DNA from: Candidatus Woesearchaeota archaeon
Lineage (GTDB): Archaea > Nanobdellota > Nanobdellia > Woesearchaeales > GW2011-AR4
NCBI GenBank assembly: GCA_016185875.1
Contig: JACPMS010000059.1
Coordinates: 1-20,344 of the forward strand
Length of the DNA stretch: 20,344 nt
Direction: 5' to 3'
A program made the translations under genes and the position numbers. Positions 1-6,897 of this stretch are shown piece by piece. Numbering within the stretch: the first letter of the stretch is position 1; each line of letters starts with the position of its first letter. The notes under the pieces are model-generated. The model worked only from the letters and a program-made list of their open reading frames with translations. It did no database searches and had not been told where the DNA came from.

Positions 1-2
1 AA

Positions 3-1016
3 AGCACTCAATGTGTCGAACAAGGCAGGAAAGAGGTGGACAAAGCGCCACCAGAAAAACCAAATGGCAAAACATCCAAAATTGAGATTGTACGGATAAC
101 AACGAATTCAGCAGAGCAAGGAAGTCCTGCTATTTACGGCGACAAGATTGTGTGGCAGGATTTTAGAAATGGGTATAGGAATCCTGATATCTACATGTAT
201 GACATATCCACTAGACAGGAAATTCAGATTACGAAAAACACAGCAGAGCAGAAATGGCCTGCCATTTACGGCGATAAGATTGTGTGGACTGATACTAGAA
301 ATGGCAATTATGATGTTTACATGTATGACTTATCCACAGGCAAGGAAACCCAGATAACCACAGACCCAGCAATGCAGATAGTTTCTTCTATCTATGAAAA
401 TAAGATTGTATGGGCTGATTATAGAAAAGGATGGAATAATGGTGATGTTTACATGTATGACTTATCCACAGGCAAGGAAACCCAGATAACTACAAATACA
501 GCAAGTCAATTCTATCCGTTTATTTACGGCGACAAGATTGTGTGGACTGATACGAGAAATAGAAAGGGACTTGATTCTAATGAAGATATCTATATGTATG
601 ATATATCCACTGGACAAGAAACTCCTATAACAACAGCTCCATATTACCAATTCCTTTCTGATTTTGACGGCAACAGGATAGCATGGCTGGACAGCAGAAA
701 TGCTGGTGCATTGGCTATATACGAAATTTATACTTATGATTTATCTACTGGACAAGAAATGCGAATACCGGTAAATGCAACATATGGTCTATGGGACCCT
801 ACTGTTTACGGTGAAAGGATTGTGTGGTATGACTATAGAAGCTCATCAAATTATGCTAATATCTATATGTATGATTTCTCCACAGGCAAGGAAACTCAAA
901 TAGATGCAATCGCAGCATTTCAATGGGACCCTGATATTTATGAAAACAAGATTGTATGGGTAGATGATAGAAATGTTGGATATGGCGGAGACATTTATAT
1001 GGCAATAATTTCCTGA
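3..1016 (+). CDS. TolB-like seven-bladed beta-propeller protein, 5' end outside window
   Basis: The frame is open from the left edge, so the true start lies upstream. The GTG at 36 is the first in-window start codon but is probably internal. The readable N-terminus contains a Cys (STQC then VEQ) that could be the end of a lipobox, suggesting a lipoprotein; this is inferred. The rest is about seven repeats of 42-46 residues built on the pattern IYGDKIVW-D-RN then DIYMYDLSTGKETQIT. Six repeats are complete. The last, ending in DIYMAIIS, supplies only the inner strands, and the N-terminal IEIVRITTNS would supply the missing outer strand, a velcro closure typical of propellers. This is the TolB/WD40-like periplasmic repeat group. 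No catalytic residues are evident, so a ligand- or protein-binding role outside the membrane is most likely. Confidence 0.85.
   Translation, partial: STQCVEQGRKEVDKAPPEKPNGKTSKIEIVRITTNSAEQGSPAIYGDKIVWQDFRNGYRNPDIYMYDISTRQEIQITKNTAEQKWPAIYGDKIVWTDTRNGNYDVYMYDLSTGKETQITTDPAMQIVSSIYENKIVWADYRKGWNNGDVYMYDLSTGKETQITTNTASQFYPFIYGDKIVWTDTRNRKGLDSNEDIYMYDISTGQETPITTAPYYQFLSDFDGNRIAWLDSRNAGALAIYEIYTYDLSTGQEMRIPVNATYGLWDPTVYGERIVWYDYRSSSNYANIYMYDFSTGKETQIDAIAAFQWDPDIYENKIVWVDDRNVGYGGDIYMAIIS
311..490 (+). repeat. 48-bp exact direct repeat inside the propeller gene
   Basis: Positions 311-358 and 443-490 are identical over 48 bp and lie 132 bp (44 codons, one blade) apart. Shorter near-copies (GACAAGATTGTGTGG) recur in other blades. 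Identity at the DNA level, including third positions, points to recent blade duplication or gene conversion. Confidence 0.9.
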
Positions 1017-1098
1017 GTACTATTGTTTTAAATATTGCCAACCACAAAAATAGTTTATTCCTTTAGATATCATCGATTAAGTATTCTAATTAGAAAAA

Positions 1099-1139
1099 TT
1101 TATATTCATACAATTTGAATGTGAGTTTAAAAAGAGGTG
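1099..1139 (+). promoter_or_regulatory. Promoter and Shine-Dalgarno for the pilin-like operon
   Basis: TTTATATT at 1099-1106 follows an A-rich BRE-like stretch and places transcription start near 1129. GAGGTG at 1134-1139 is a strong Shine-Dalgarno 4 nt before the ATG at 1144. The same GAGGTG or AGGTG core recurs before the ATPase, both pilins and the zinc-finger antitoxin. Confidence 0.55.
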
Positions 1140-1143
1140 CTGG

Positions 1144-2244
1144 ATGAATTCTAAGGCTCAAGCATGGTTTATGGATTTTGCAATAGCCTTACTGCTGTTC
1201 ACATTCACCTTGGTAATTTATTTCAGCTACACAACCAACTTTCAAAAACAGGAAAAGGGCGAATTGGAGCCAATAATTTCAGATGCAAAAGCCATTTCGT
1301 CTTCATTGGCATTAAGCGGATATCCTGCAAACTGGGACAACACAACTGTGATAAGAATAGGCATTGCTGATGAGCAGAAAGTCAATGCAACAAAGCTTAA
1401 ATCCTTCAAGCAGCTTGATTATAGTGCTACAAGAAAAAAGTTTGCAACTGTCTATGACTATTTTGTATTCTTTGTTAATGATAAAGGGGAGGTTTTGAAT
1501 ATAAACGGCGTATGCGGAATTGGAATTCCAGATGTCAATGTAAGCTATAATATCAAAAGCGCTTATTATTACTCTGATGAAGACGACTCTTTTTTAAGGG
1601 CCTTCATGAATGACACTTTTAAGGCAGATATTTATTTTGGGAACCAGATAGACAAGCTGATAAGCAATTTAAGCAAATACGGGTTTTTGGTGCTGGAGCA
1701 TCCTCTGATGTCAACTTCCACATTCAACCAATACAAAAGCAATTTTGAGAACTATACGTCAAATGGGGGCTTGCTGATGATAAGCGGCGAGCTTGCAGCA
1801 GCGCAGGGCAAGAACATGGTTGGTGTGGACTTCTATAAAAAGTCAGGGCAGTCATCAAGCCAGAGAACTGCCATAGTGAACAACACAGACCCTTACCTAG
1901 CCTTGGCAGTCGGGCAAAGCATGGTTTTTGACCAGTATTATTATGTTGAGAACCAAACTGCGAGCGAATTCAAAATCATTGCAACATTTAACCAGAGCGA
2001 TGACAAGGCAATAGCAAAATGGAAGTATTACAACGGCACTGTTTACTTTTTCTCTGATTTTGATGTTTACTTTTTTAATGGCAATTTTATAAATGTTGTT
2101 GAGGACCTCTCAAAAAGCTTTGTTGAAGGCACTTGCACTTCAATTAACATTACAAGCGCAAATCTGAAGAAGCTTGTGAAGACAGAACGGTACCTAAACT
2201 ATAATTCAAAAGTTGTAAAGATGGTTGTTTACGTATGGCAATAA
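1144..2244 (+). CDS. Pilin-like membrane-anchored protein with glutamine-amidotransferase-like ectodomain
   Basis: This is a 366-residue exported protein. The N-terminus MNSKAQAWFMDFAIALLLF resembles an archaeal class III signal (short charged leader, KAQ, then a hydrophobic helix to about residue 30). The acidic residue sits one position later than the usual Glu +5. The rest lies outside the membrane and carries several N-glycosylation sequons (NTT, NVS, NDT, NLS, NYT, NQT). Residues about 178-230 read as alternating strand and helix with YGFLVLEHP and NGGLLMISGE, resembling the class I glutamine amidotransferase-like fold used as a binding domain. I see no convincing catalytic Cys/His pair. 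The ATG is fixed by the Shine-Dalgarno at 1134-1139. The VWA gene follows 22 nt after the stop, so the two are probably co-transcribed. A minor pilin or pilus-associated role is inferred. Confidence 0.7.
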   Translation: MNSKAQAWFMDFAIALLLFTFTLVIYFSYTTNFQKQEKGELEPIISDAKAISSSLALSGYPANWDNTTVIRIGIADEQKVNATKLKSFKQLDYSATRKKFATVYDYFVFFVNDKGEVLNINGVCGIGIPDVNVSYNIKSAYYYSDEDDSFLRAFMNDTFKADIYFGNQIDKLISNLSKYGFLVLEHPLMSTSTFNQYKSNFENYTSNGGLLMISGELAAAQGKNMVGVDFYKKSGQSSSQRTAIVNNTDPYLALAVGQSMVFDQYYYVENQTASEFKIIATFNQSDDKAIAKWKYYNGTVYFFSDFDVYFFNGNFINVVEDLSKSFVEGTCTSINITSANLKKLVKTERYLNYNSKVVKMVVYVWQ

Positions 2245-2266
2245 AAAGTTTTCATAATTCAATACA

Positions 2267-4996
2267 ATGAAAAAGGCTGTATTTTTCACAATTGACAGCC
2301 TGTTAGCATCAGGCATTGTGATAATTGCCATATTCCTTGTTGCCAATTTCTACTCTGCAGAGCAGCAAAAAGTGAATGTGAACTATGCCTCTCAAGACCT
2401 AGTAAGGGTTTTTTCAACAATGAGTGTAGGAGGTGTAAGCAACAGCTACACACAAAGCCTGATTGCTTCTGGCGACATAACAGACATGAACAATACCATT
2501 CTGGAGCAGATTGGCGACTTCTGGGCAAATGACAAGATTGATTTGGCAAGAAATTTTACAAAAAACTTGACAGAAGACATATTTCCATCGCAATATGGCT
2601 TTAGCGTGCTTGTCAATGGTGAGGAAATTTATTCAAGGAATCTACCCCTTAAAAAAGCGCTTGTTTCCTCTAGAAAGATAATAAGCGGCATTGCAAAGGC
2701 AAAGCCGACAGAAGGCTTTACAGCAAGGGTATTGCTGAATGGCATCAAAAGCAAGAAAACAAATGCGTATGCTTATTTTGGGGGATATGAAGGAGATGGC
2801 AACTTGACTAAAAAGCTGGTTTTGCCTATTGATGTGATTTCCTTCAACAGCTCTTATCTTGAAGTTGATGCTGGAGGAAATTTTAATTTGTACATTAATA
2901 ATGTATTTTCAGGAAGTTATGCGAAAGGCTCTGGTGGTGGAGGAAGCATGCTTGCTGACAAATGGAATTTAAGCAATGCTTATTTGGTGAATTTCAGGGC
3001 TGGCGAGAATATTATAAATGTTAATTTCACGTCCGGCACACCTTACATTGCAGGAGGCTTTTTAAGAGTGGCTTATGTTACATCATCCTATAACGACACT
3101 CAAAAGCAAGGATATGAAAAATATTTGTTTCCGGGAATTGACGGGATTATTAATTTGTATTCTTCTGTTTATTCTCCTGGAGCATTAAATAACATGCTTG
3201 TATTTCTCAATTATTCCAGCAACTATACAACATATCTGAGGCTTGGCAATATTACAATTTATGAAGAGAATCCGAATGGCGCAGTAAAAAGCGTCACTAT
3301 AGCCAATTCAACATTAAAAACTCTTCTTGACTACAACTCATTCAATCAAAAAACTGTTCCATTAAGATTAGGAATCACAAATGCAACAACCCTTGGAGGA
3401 AATGCAGATGCCATGCTGGTGAGTGATGTGAGCGGGAGTATGACTGACTGCTCTACAACAACAAGTTGGAGTTGGAATGGATGGCAATTCTCAAACACAA
3501 AGGGCTGCGTGTATTGGTTTGGATGGTGGCTGTGGGAATCTTATAATGGTAATCCAATTGGTTACTCTGAATCTAGTAGAAACACTTGGAATGATGGTTC
3601 ACAAAATCTGTGTGGATGTAGGTGGTCCTCACAATGTGGGATTGATGTTCCAAAATTATCAAAATATAAAGATTCGGCTAAACAGTTTGTTGATATTCTT
3701 TTGAATAGAACTGGAAATAGAATTGGTTTAGTAGATTTTACTAGTAGTAATACAGATACAGTATATGTGAATACTTGCTCATCAAGTTCTAGTACTACAA
3801 CAGTATTTCCCGATTCTATTGCAAGGACAAACAATTTAATTAATGACAAATCACTAATGACTAACAAAATTGACACTACGGAAGGTTGGTGGGCAACTTG
3901 TACATGTTGTGGTATAAATAAAGCGATTGAAATGATAAATTCACAAAGTAACCCACAAAGAAAAAAATATGTTGTTCTTATGAGCGATGGTGCAGCTAAT
4001 GTGCAATGCTCACAGCAACCCAATGGAACAGCAATCGCAGATGCTGTTCAATCTTCTTGGGATGCGTGCAACCAAGGAATAAGTGTTTATGCTATATCAT
4101 TTGGGGCTGATGCAGACACATCAACAATGCAGAGAATGAATTGCAGTGGTGGCAAATATTATAATGCAGTTGACACTTCACAACTTCAGCAGGCATATAA
4201 TCAAATAGCAGGCGAAATAAACAAATTGAGCTTTTCAGGTCAGATAGTCAATGTGTCAGGAGCATTAGCAAGGTCTGTAGTTTTTCCCAATTCTTACATT
4301 GAATTCAATTATACAGCGCCAGAAGCCCAATTCAACAAACTGCCTTTAGGGTTTGAAACTGACAGGTTTGGCAACAATATATCATCTGGAACATTAACAG
4401 TTTATGCAAATACATCTGTTTTAGATGCTAAAGTTACATCCTACTCTGGCAGCAAATGGACAGACAATTTAGTTGTAAATGGGAATACATTGTATAGATT
4501 AAGCGATTACGGAAATGATTACCAGATTCTAGGCGACCCATTTGCAGTTAACATTCCTATAGGCAACATAAACCAAGGAGCTAACAGCATTACAATAAGC
4601 ACAGGCACTAATTCTTCTGCATCAACAGGAGGGTCAAATGACAACAGGGTGATTTACACATTGCTGCTGAATGGGTTTGCTGACTACAGCAGCGTTGTTG
4701 CAAAGGCTGATGGCTGCTCATGGGCTGTAAGCTTTGAGGACGGGACATCATCAACAATCAAAGTCCCTTCAAGCTACAACGGGGCTGATACATGCAGCTA
4801 TTCAAGCAAAACTTATGATGCAAATGACGCTCTAGACAATGTTGCTTACAGCTTGTTCAGCAACCTTGACATAGACAAAGACGGCAAGCTTGATGTCAAC
4901 ATAGACGAGAACAGCCTGAATGTGAATACATTGACAATATCAAAAATTCCTTCTTTGTGGGGGCCTGCAATAATAGAGATAAGGGTGTGGGAATAG
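2267..4996 (+). CDS. Class-III-like exported protein with von Willebrand factor A domain (probable tip adhesin)
   Basis: This is a 909-residue protein. An N-terminal hydrophobic helix (about 12-28) follows MKKAVFFTID, with the same Lys-to-Asp spacing as the upstream gene. A beta-rich region follows to about residue 380. A VWA domain then has MIDAS motif DVSGSM at 387-392, GLVDF near 485 and MSD at 572-574, and it ends near NQIAGEIN. Between the first MIDAS motif and the next helix sits a Trp/Cys-rich insertion of about 65 residues. The C-terminal part is again beta-rich and holds an EF-hand-type calcium loop DIDKDGKLD at 868-876. VWA domains with intact MIDAS bind metal and mediate adhesion; several bacterial and archaeal pili carry them at the tip. 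Serine codon use shifts sharply over 3425-4154 (11 AGT, 2 AGC) against the 3' part (14 AGC, no AGT seen). No Shine-Dalgarno precedes the ATG. An adhesin role is inferred. Confidence 0.85.
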   Translation: MKKAVFFTIDSLLASGIVIIAIFLVANFYSAEQQKVNVNYASQDLVRVFSTMSVGGVSNSYTQSLIASGDITDMNNTILEQIGDFWANDKIDLARNFTKNLTEDIFPSQYGFSVLVNGEEIYSRNLPLKKALVSSRKIISGIAKAKPTEGFTARVLLNGIKSKKTNAYAYFGGYEGDGNLTKKLVLPIDVISFNSSYLEVDAGGNFNLYINNVFSGSYAKGSGGGGSMLADKWNLSNAYLVNFRAGENIINVNFTSGTPYIAGGFLRVAYVTSSYNDTQKQGYEKYLFPGIDGIINLYSSVYSPGALNNMLVFLNYSSNYTTYLRLGNITIYEENPNGAVKSVTIANSTLKTLLDYNSFNQKTVPLRLGITNATTLGGNADAMLVSDVSGSMTDCSTTTSWSWNGWQFSNTKGCVYWFGWWLWESYNGNPIGYSESSRNTWNDGSQNLCGCRWSSQCGIDVPKLSKYKDSAKQFVDILLNRTGNRIGLVDFTSSNTDTVYVNTCSSSSSTTTVFPDSIARTNNLINDKSLMTNKIDTTEGWWATCTCCGINKAIEMINSQSNPQRKKYVVLMSDGAANVQCSQQPNGTAIADAVQSSWDACNQGISVYAISFGADADTSTMQRMNCSGGKYYNAVDTSQLQQAYNQIAGEINKLSFSGQIVNVSGALARSVVFPNSYIEFNYTAPEAQFNKLPLGFETDRFGNNISSGTLTVYANTSVLDAKVTSYSGSKWTDNLVVNGNTLYRLSDYGNDYQILGDPFAVNIPIGNINQGANSITISTGTNSSASTGGSNDNRVIYTLLLNGFADYSSVVAKADGCSWAVSFEDGTSSTIKVPSSYNGADTCSYSSKTYDANDALDNVAYSLFSNLDIDKDGKLDVNIDENSLNVNTLTISKIPSLWGPAIIEIRVWE
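4937..4976 (+). repeat. Direct repeat copy 1 at the 3' end of the VWA gene
   Basis: Positions 4937-4966 are identical to 5630-5659 (30 bp). Extension to 4976/5669 gives 38 matches in 40. This copy encodes ISKIPSLWGPAII near the C-terminus of the VWA protein. The two copies bracket the toxin-antitoxin remnant. Confidence 0.92.
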
Positions 4997-5001
4997 TAAG
5001 G

Positions 5002-5009
5002 TTTAAATG
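5002..5009 (+). promoter_or_regulatory. Probable TATA box of the toxin-antitoxin module
   Basis: TTTAAATG preceded by GG lies just after the VWA stop and predicts a transcript starting near 5032, 9 nt before the ATG at 5041. It is supported only by sequence and spacing. Confidence 0.4.
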
Positions 5010-5040
5010 TAATATCTATTATTTGAAGTAAGAGATATTC

Positions 5041-5304
5041 ATGGACATATTTTCAAGATAACAAAAGAAAGAGATTAAGGCTACTAAAGAAGCCTCTAAT
5101 GAGCTTTGGCATTTTAAAAAAGACCTTAGGGACGTTTTGGAAATATTAGAAGATGGCTATCCTTGTGGAAGTTCAAAAAGAAAGCCTAATATCATGGAGA
5201 GGTGCGTAAAGAAAGGCAGCAAAATCCACAAAGCCGTGGCAGTAAATTGCAGCAATTATTGGCTAGTAATTCATTTTGGTGTATTTAGTTACAAGAAAAG
5301 GTGA
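5041..5304 (+). pseudogene. DUF4258-like toxin reading frame interrupted by an early stop
   Basis: The ATG at 5041 reads MDIFSR and then meets TAA at 5059. The same frame continues without interruption to TGA at 5302-5304. The downstream 80 codons encode a protein-like sequence with DLRDVLEILEDGY, SKRKPNIMERCVKKGSKIHK and YWLVIHFGVF. I recognise this as the DUF4258 / MqsR-like toxin group usually paired with YgiT-type zinc-finger antitoxins, and such an antitoxin follows directly. The next ATG or TTG in frame would remove the conserved N-terminal helix. The best reading is a toxin inactivated by a nonsense mutation. A sequencing error or a non-standard downstream start is possible. The stop overlaps the antitoxin's Shine-Dalgarno, as in translationally coupled TA pairs. 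The family call is from memory of motifs and is moderate. Confidence 0.55.
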
Positions 5305-5309
5305 TTAAT

Positions 5310-5624
5310 ATGAAAAGACTAAATTGTTGGAAGTGCAATATTGCTATGGAAAGAATAACTGACTATTTTCAGGGTTTTAAAGTGAATGCTTGGCAATGCG
5401 GCAGATGCAAGGATATAGTTTATGATGAAGCAGATATACAGCCCATATTGAAATATAACAAACTTAAATCTTCCAAAAAAGTCGCTTCCAAAGTAGGCGT
5501 TTTGGGCAAGAGCAAGATATTGAGGATACCAAAATCAATAGAGCAAATATATAAGATTACGAAAGGCAAAAAGATAGAATTTGAGCTTGAGCCAGAAGTG
5601 ATAAGATTAAAAATTAGTGGTTAA
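5310..5624 (+). CDS. YgiT-type zinc-finger plus AbrB-like antitoxin
   Basis: This is a 104-residue protein starting at the ATG at 5310, 6 nt after AGGTG at 5299-5303. The GTG at 5301 is part of that Shine-Dalgarno rather than the start. The N-terminal half has two CxxC pairs (C6-C9 and C30-C33) with W28 before the second pair, the YgiT/MqsA-type zinc ribbon. The C-terminal half (about 68-95: SKILRIPKSIEQIYKITKGK) matches the swapped-hairpin AbrB/SpoVT pattern used by DNA-binding antitoxins. It would bind its partner toxin and repress its own operon. Its partner frame directly upstream is interrupted, so it may be an orphan antitoxin kept as a regulator or as protection. The module lies between two copies of a 40-bp repeat derived from the VWA gene. 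Confidence 0.75.
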   Translation: MKRLNCWKCNIAMERITDYFQGFKVNAWQCGRCKDIVYDEADIQPILKYNKLKSSKKVASKVGVLGKSKILRIPKSIEQIYKITKGKKIEFELEPEVIRLKISG

Positions 5625-5629
5625 GAATC

Positions 5630-5669
5630 ATATCAAAAATTCCTTCTTTGTGGGGGCCTACAATATTAG
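5630..5669 (+). repeat. Direct repeat copy 2, displaced fragment of the VWA 3' end
   Basis: This copy matches 4937-4976 at 38 of 40 positions and is conceptually read ISKIPSLWGPTIL. It begins 5 nt after the antitoxin stop and belongs to no gene. Similarity ends abruptly at both sides. The stretch 5670-5760 after it shows no other recognisable feature. Confidence 0.92.
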
Positions 5670-5764
5670 TTCCAAAGAACTCAAAAAGCCAAATAAGATT
5701 TTATCGCGTTACAAGTATTATTGTGTTGTGTATAAAAAATTGATTTCTCATTAAAATAGATAAA

Positions 5765-5795
5765 TTTAAATACTTATTACGTAATATTACGTAAT
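5765..5795 (+). promoter_or_regulatory. TATA box and tandem palindromic operator of the AbrB-NTase operon
   Basis: TTTAAATA at 5765-5772 is a consensus archaeal TATA box. It is followed by two abutting copies of the perfect palindrome ATTACGTAAT (5776-5785 and 5786-5795), and the ATG follows at once at 5796. The TATA-to-ATG distance predicts a leaderless transcript. A protein bound to the palindromes would cover the initiation site. The encoded protein begins with an AbrB-like domain, so autorepression is the natural inference. Confidence 0.75.
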
Positions 5796-6572
5796 ATGGT
5801 AATTTTGACAGGCAAAATAAGCAAAGGGACACTTATGGATCAGATATACGTACCTAAAGAAAGGCCATTAGGATTTGAGCTAGGAACACCTGTTGTAATT
5901 AAACCTCTAGCTGAAGAAGAAGAGATAAAATTTGTATACTACAACATTGATAGATTAGAATCTGTAAAGATAATTATTATGCAAAAAATTTTCAGCGAAT
6001 TAAATTTTGCTGATAACGTAATAATAACGGGCTCATTCCTTGAAAAAGGGTTTCAGTTTAATGATATAGATGCTATTTTGATTCATAATAAAAAAATCGA
6101 TATAAGGAAATTAGAAGAGCATCTTAGTAATTTATTCGGTTTAACATTTCATATTATAGCGTTAAATTACAATGAGCTACTCAAAGGGCTTGAGACAGAC
6201 CCTCTTTATCAGGCTATGTTAAGCAGATACGCTGCCAAAAAAAGGCTTATATTTAGGTACAAAAATAAAATTAACTACAAACTTCTTGATTTGCATTTAT
6301 TGAAAAGCAAACCACTTCTTGGCAATTTTGATTATTTGACAGGAAGCCAAAAATATGAAATGACAAGAAATTTGATAGCAATATATCTTTTTCTGAATAA
6401 TAAGAAAATAAACAATGAAACTGTAAGCTCTAATATTAAAAAATTACTTAAAGAAAATTCAATAAATATCAAACTAAATATAGTAAATAAAGAAATTTTC
6501 TTAAGGGAATATAAGAGATTATACAATGGATTATTTAAAATTATATTGAAAGGCATCAAAAATGGCTCTTAA
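5796..6572 (+). CDS. AbrB-like domain fused to a nucleotidyltransferase
   Basis: This is a 258-residue protein. Residues 5-38 (GKISKGTLMDQIYVPKE followed by LGFELGTPVVIKP) resemble an AbrB/SpoVT swapped-hairpin DNA-binding domain. Residues 75-100 hold the polymerase-beta-type NTase signature GS at 79-80, then D90 and D92 in NDIDAILI. The rest is helical and Lys/Ile-rich. Proteins of this minimal NTase type are often antitoxins or modifying enzymes that transfer a nucleotide to a partner. Here the start is fixed by the tandem palindrome ending one base before the ATG, which leaves no room for a Shine-Dalgarno. The next gene overlaps its end by 11 bp, so translation is coupled. The gene is very A+T-rich compared with the pilus genes on both sides, which suggests acquisition. 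The substrate is unknown, and the AbrB call is moderate. Confidence 0.7.
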   Translation: MVILTGKISKGTLMDQIYVPKERPLGFELGTPVVIKPLAEEEEIKFVYYNIDRLESVKIIIMQKIFSELNFADNVIITGSFLEKGFQFNDIDAILIHNKKIDIRKLEEHLSNLFGLTFHIIALNYNELLKGLETDPLYQAMLSRYAAKKRLIFRYKNKINYKLLDLHLLKSKPLLGNFDYLTGSQKYEMTRNLIAIYLFLNNKKINNETVSSNIKKLLKENSINIKLNIVNKEIFLREYKRLYNGLFKIILKGIKNGS

Positions 6573-6897
6573 CAGAAAAAAATTAATTGATTTATTTACA
6601 GGGAATATCTCAAATGCAGTCCTTCATATAATCTTAGAAAGGGCAGTTGAAGATGAAATAATCAGAAAGTATTACGATAAAGAATTTTTGAATTCATTTG
6701 AAATTGCAAAAAAATATAGGGAGAAAATTAATCCAACAGACAGGAGAATTCCAGAAGCCGCTGAAATGAAAGAGAGGGTTATGAAAAAAGTAAATAATGA
6801 GTTAAAGACAAGAATTTCAAAAGGCTATAAAAACATAGATTTGAGCATTGTAGAGTCCGCTGCTGAAAGTATTTTATCACAGCTAAAGGTAATTTAA
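6562..6897 (+). CDS. Small helical protein coupled to the nucleotidyltransferase
   Basis: This is a 111-residue, highly charged and probably all-helical protein that I do not recognise. It has no Cys, no membrane segment and no HEPN RNase motif (R-x4-6-H), so it is not the usual HEPN partner of a minimal NTase. Its ATG lies inside the end of the NTase gene (11-bp overlap). Its stop TAA at 6895-6897 abuts the ATG of the next gene at 6898. This packing implies that the NTase and this protein are made together and probably act together, for example as partner, target or toxin. Base composition is A+T-rich like the NTase. Residues about 45-60 (KYREKINPTDRRIPEAAEMK) are the least helical stretch and could be an interaction loop. 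Confidence 0.65.
   Translation: MALNRKKLIDLFTGNISNAVLHIILERAVEDEIIRKYYDKEFLNSFEIAKKYREKINPTDRRIPEAAEMKERVMKKVNNELKTRISKGYKNIDLSIVESAAESILSQLKVI

Noticed and set aside
1144..2244. Active glutamine amidotransferase
   Set aside because: Only the fold-like pattern is seen; no Cys-His-Glu triad could be placed.
3562..4023. 153-residue minus-strand open frame opposite the VWA domain
   Set aside because: It is a shadow of the VWA gene with atypical composition. The plus-strand frame has clear domain motifs.
6562..6897. HEPN toxin partner of the NTase
   Set aside because: The R-x4-6-H motif that defines HEPN RNases is absent.
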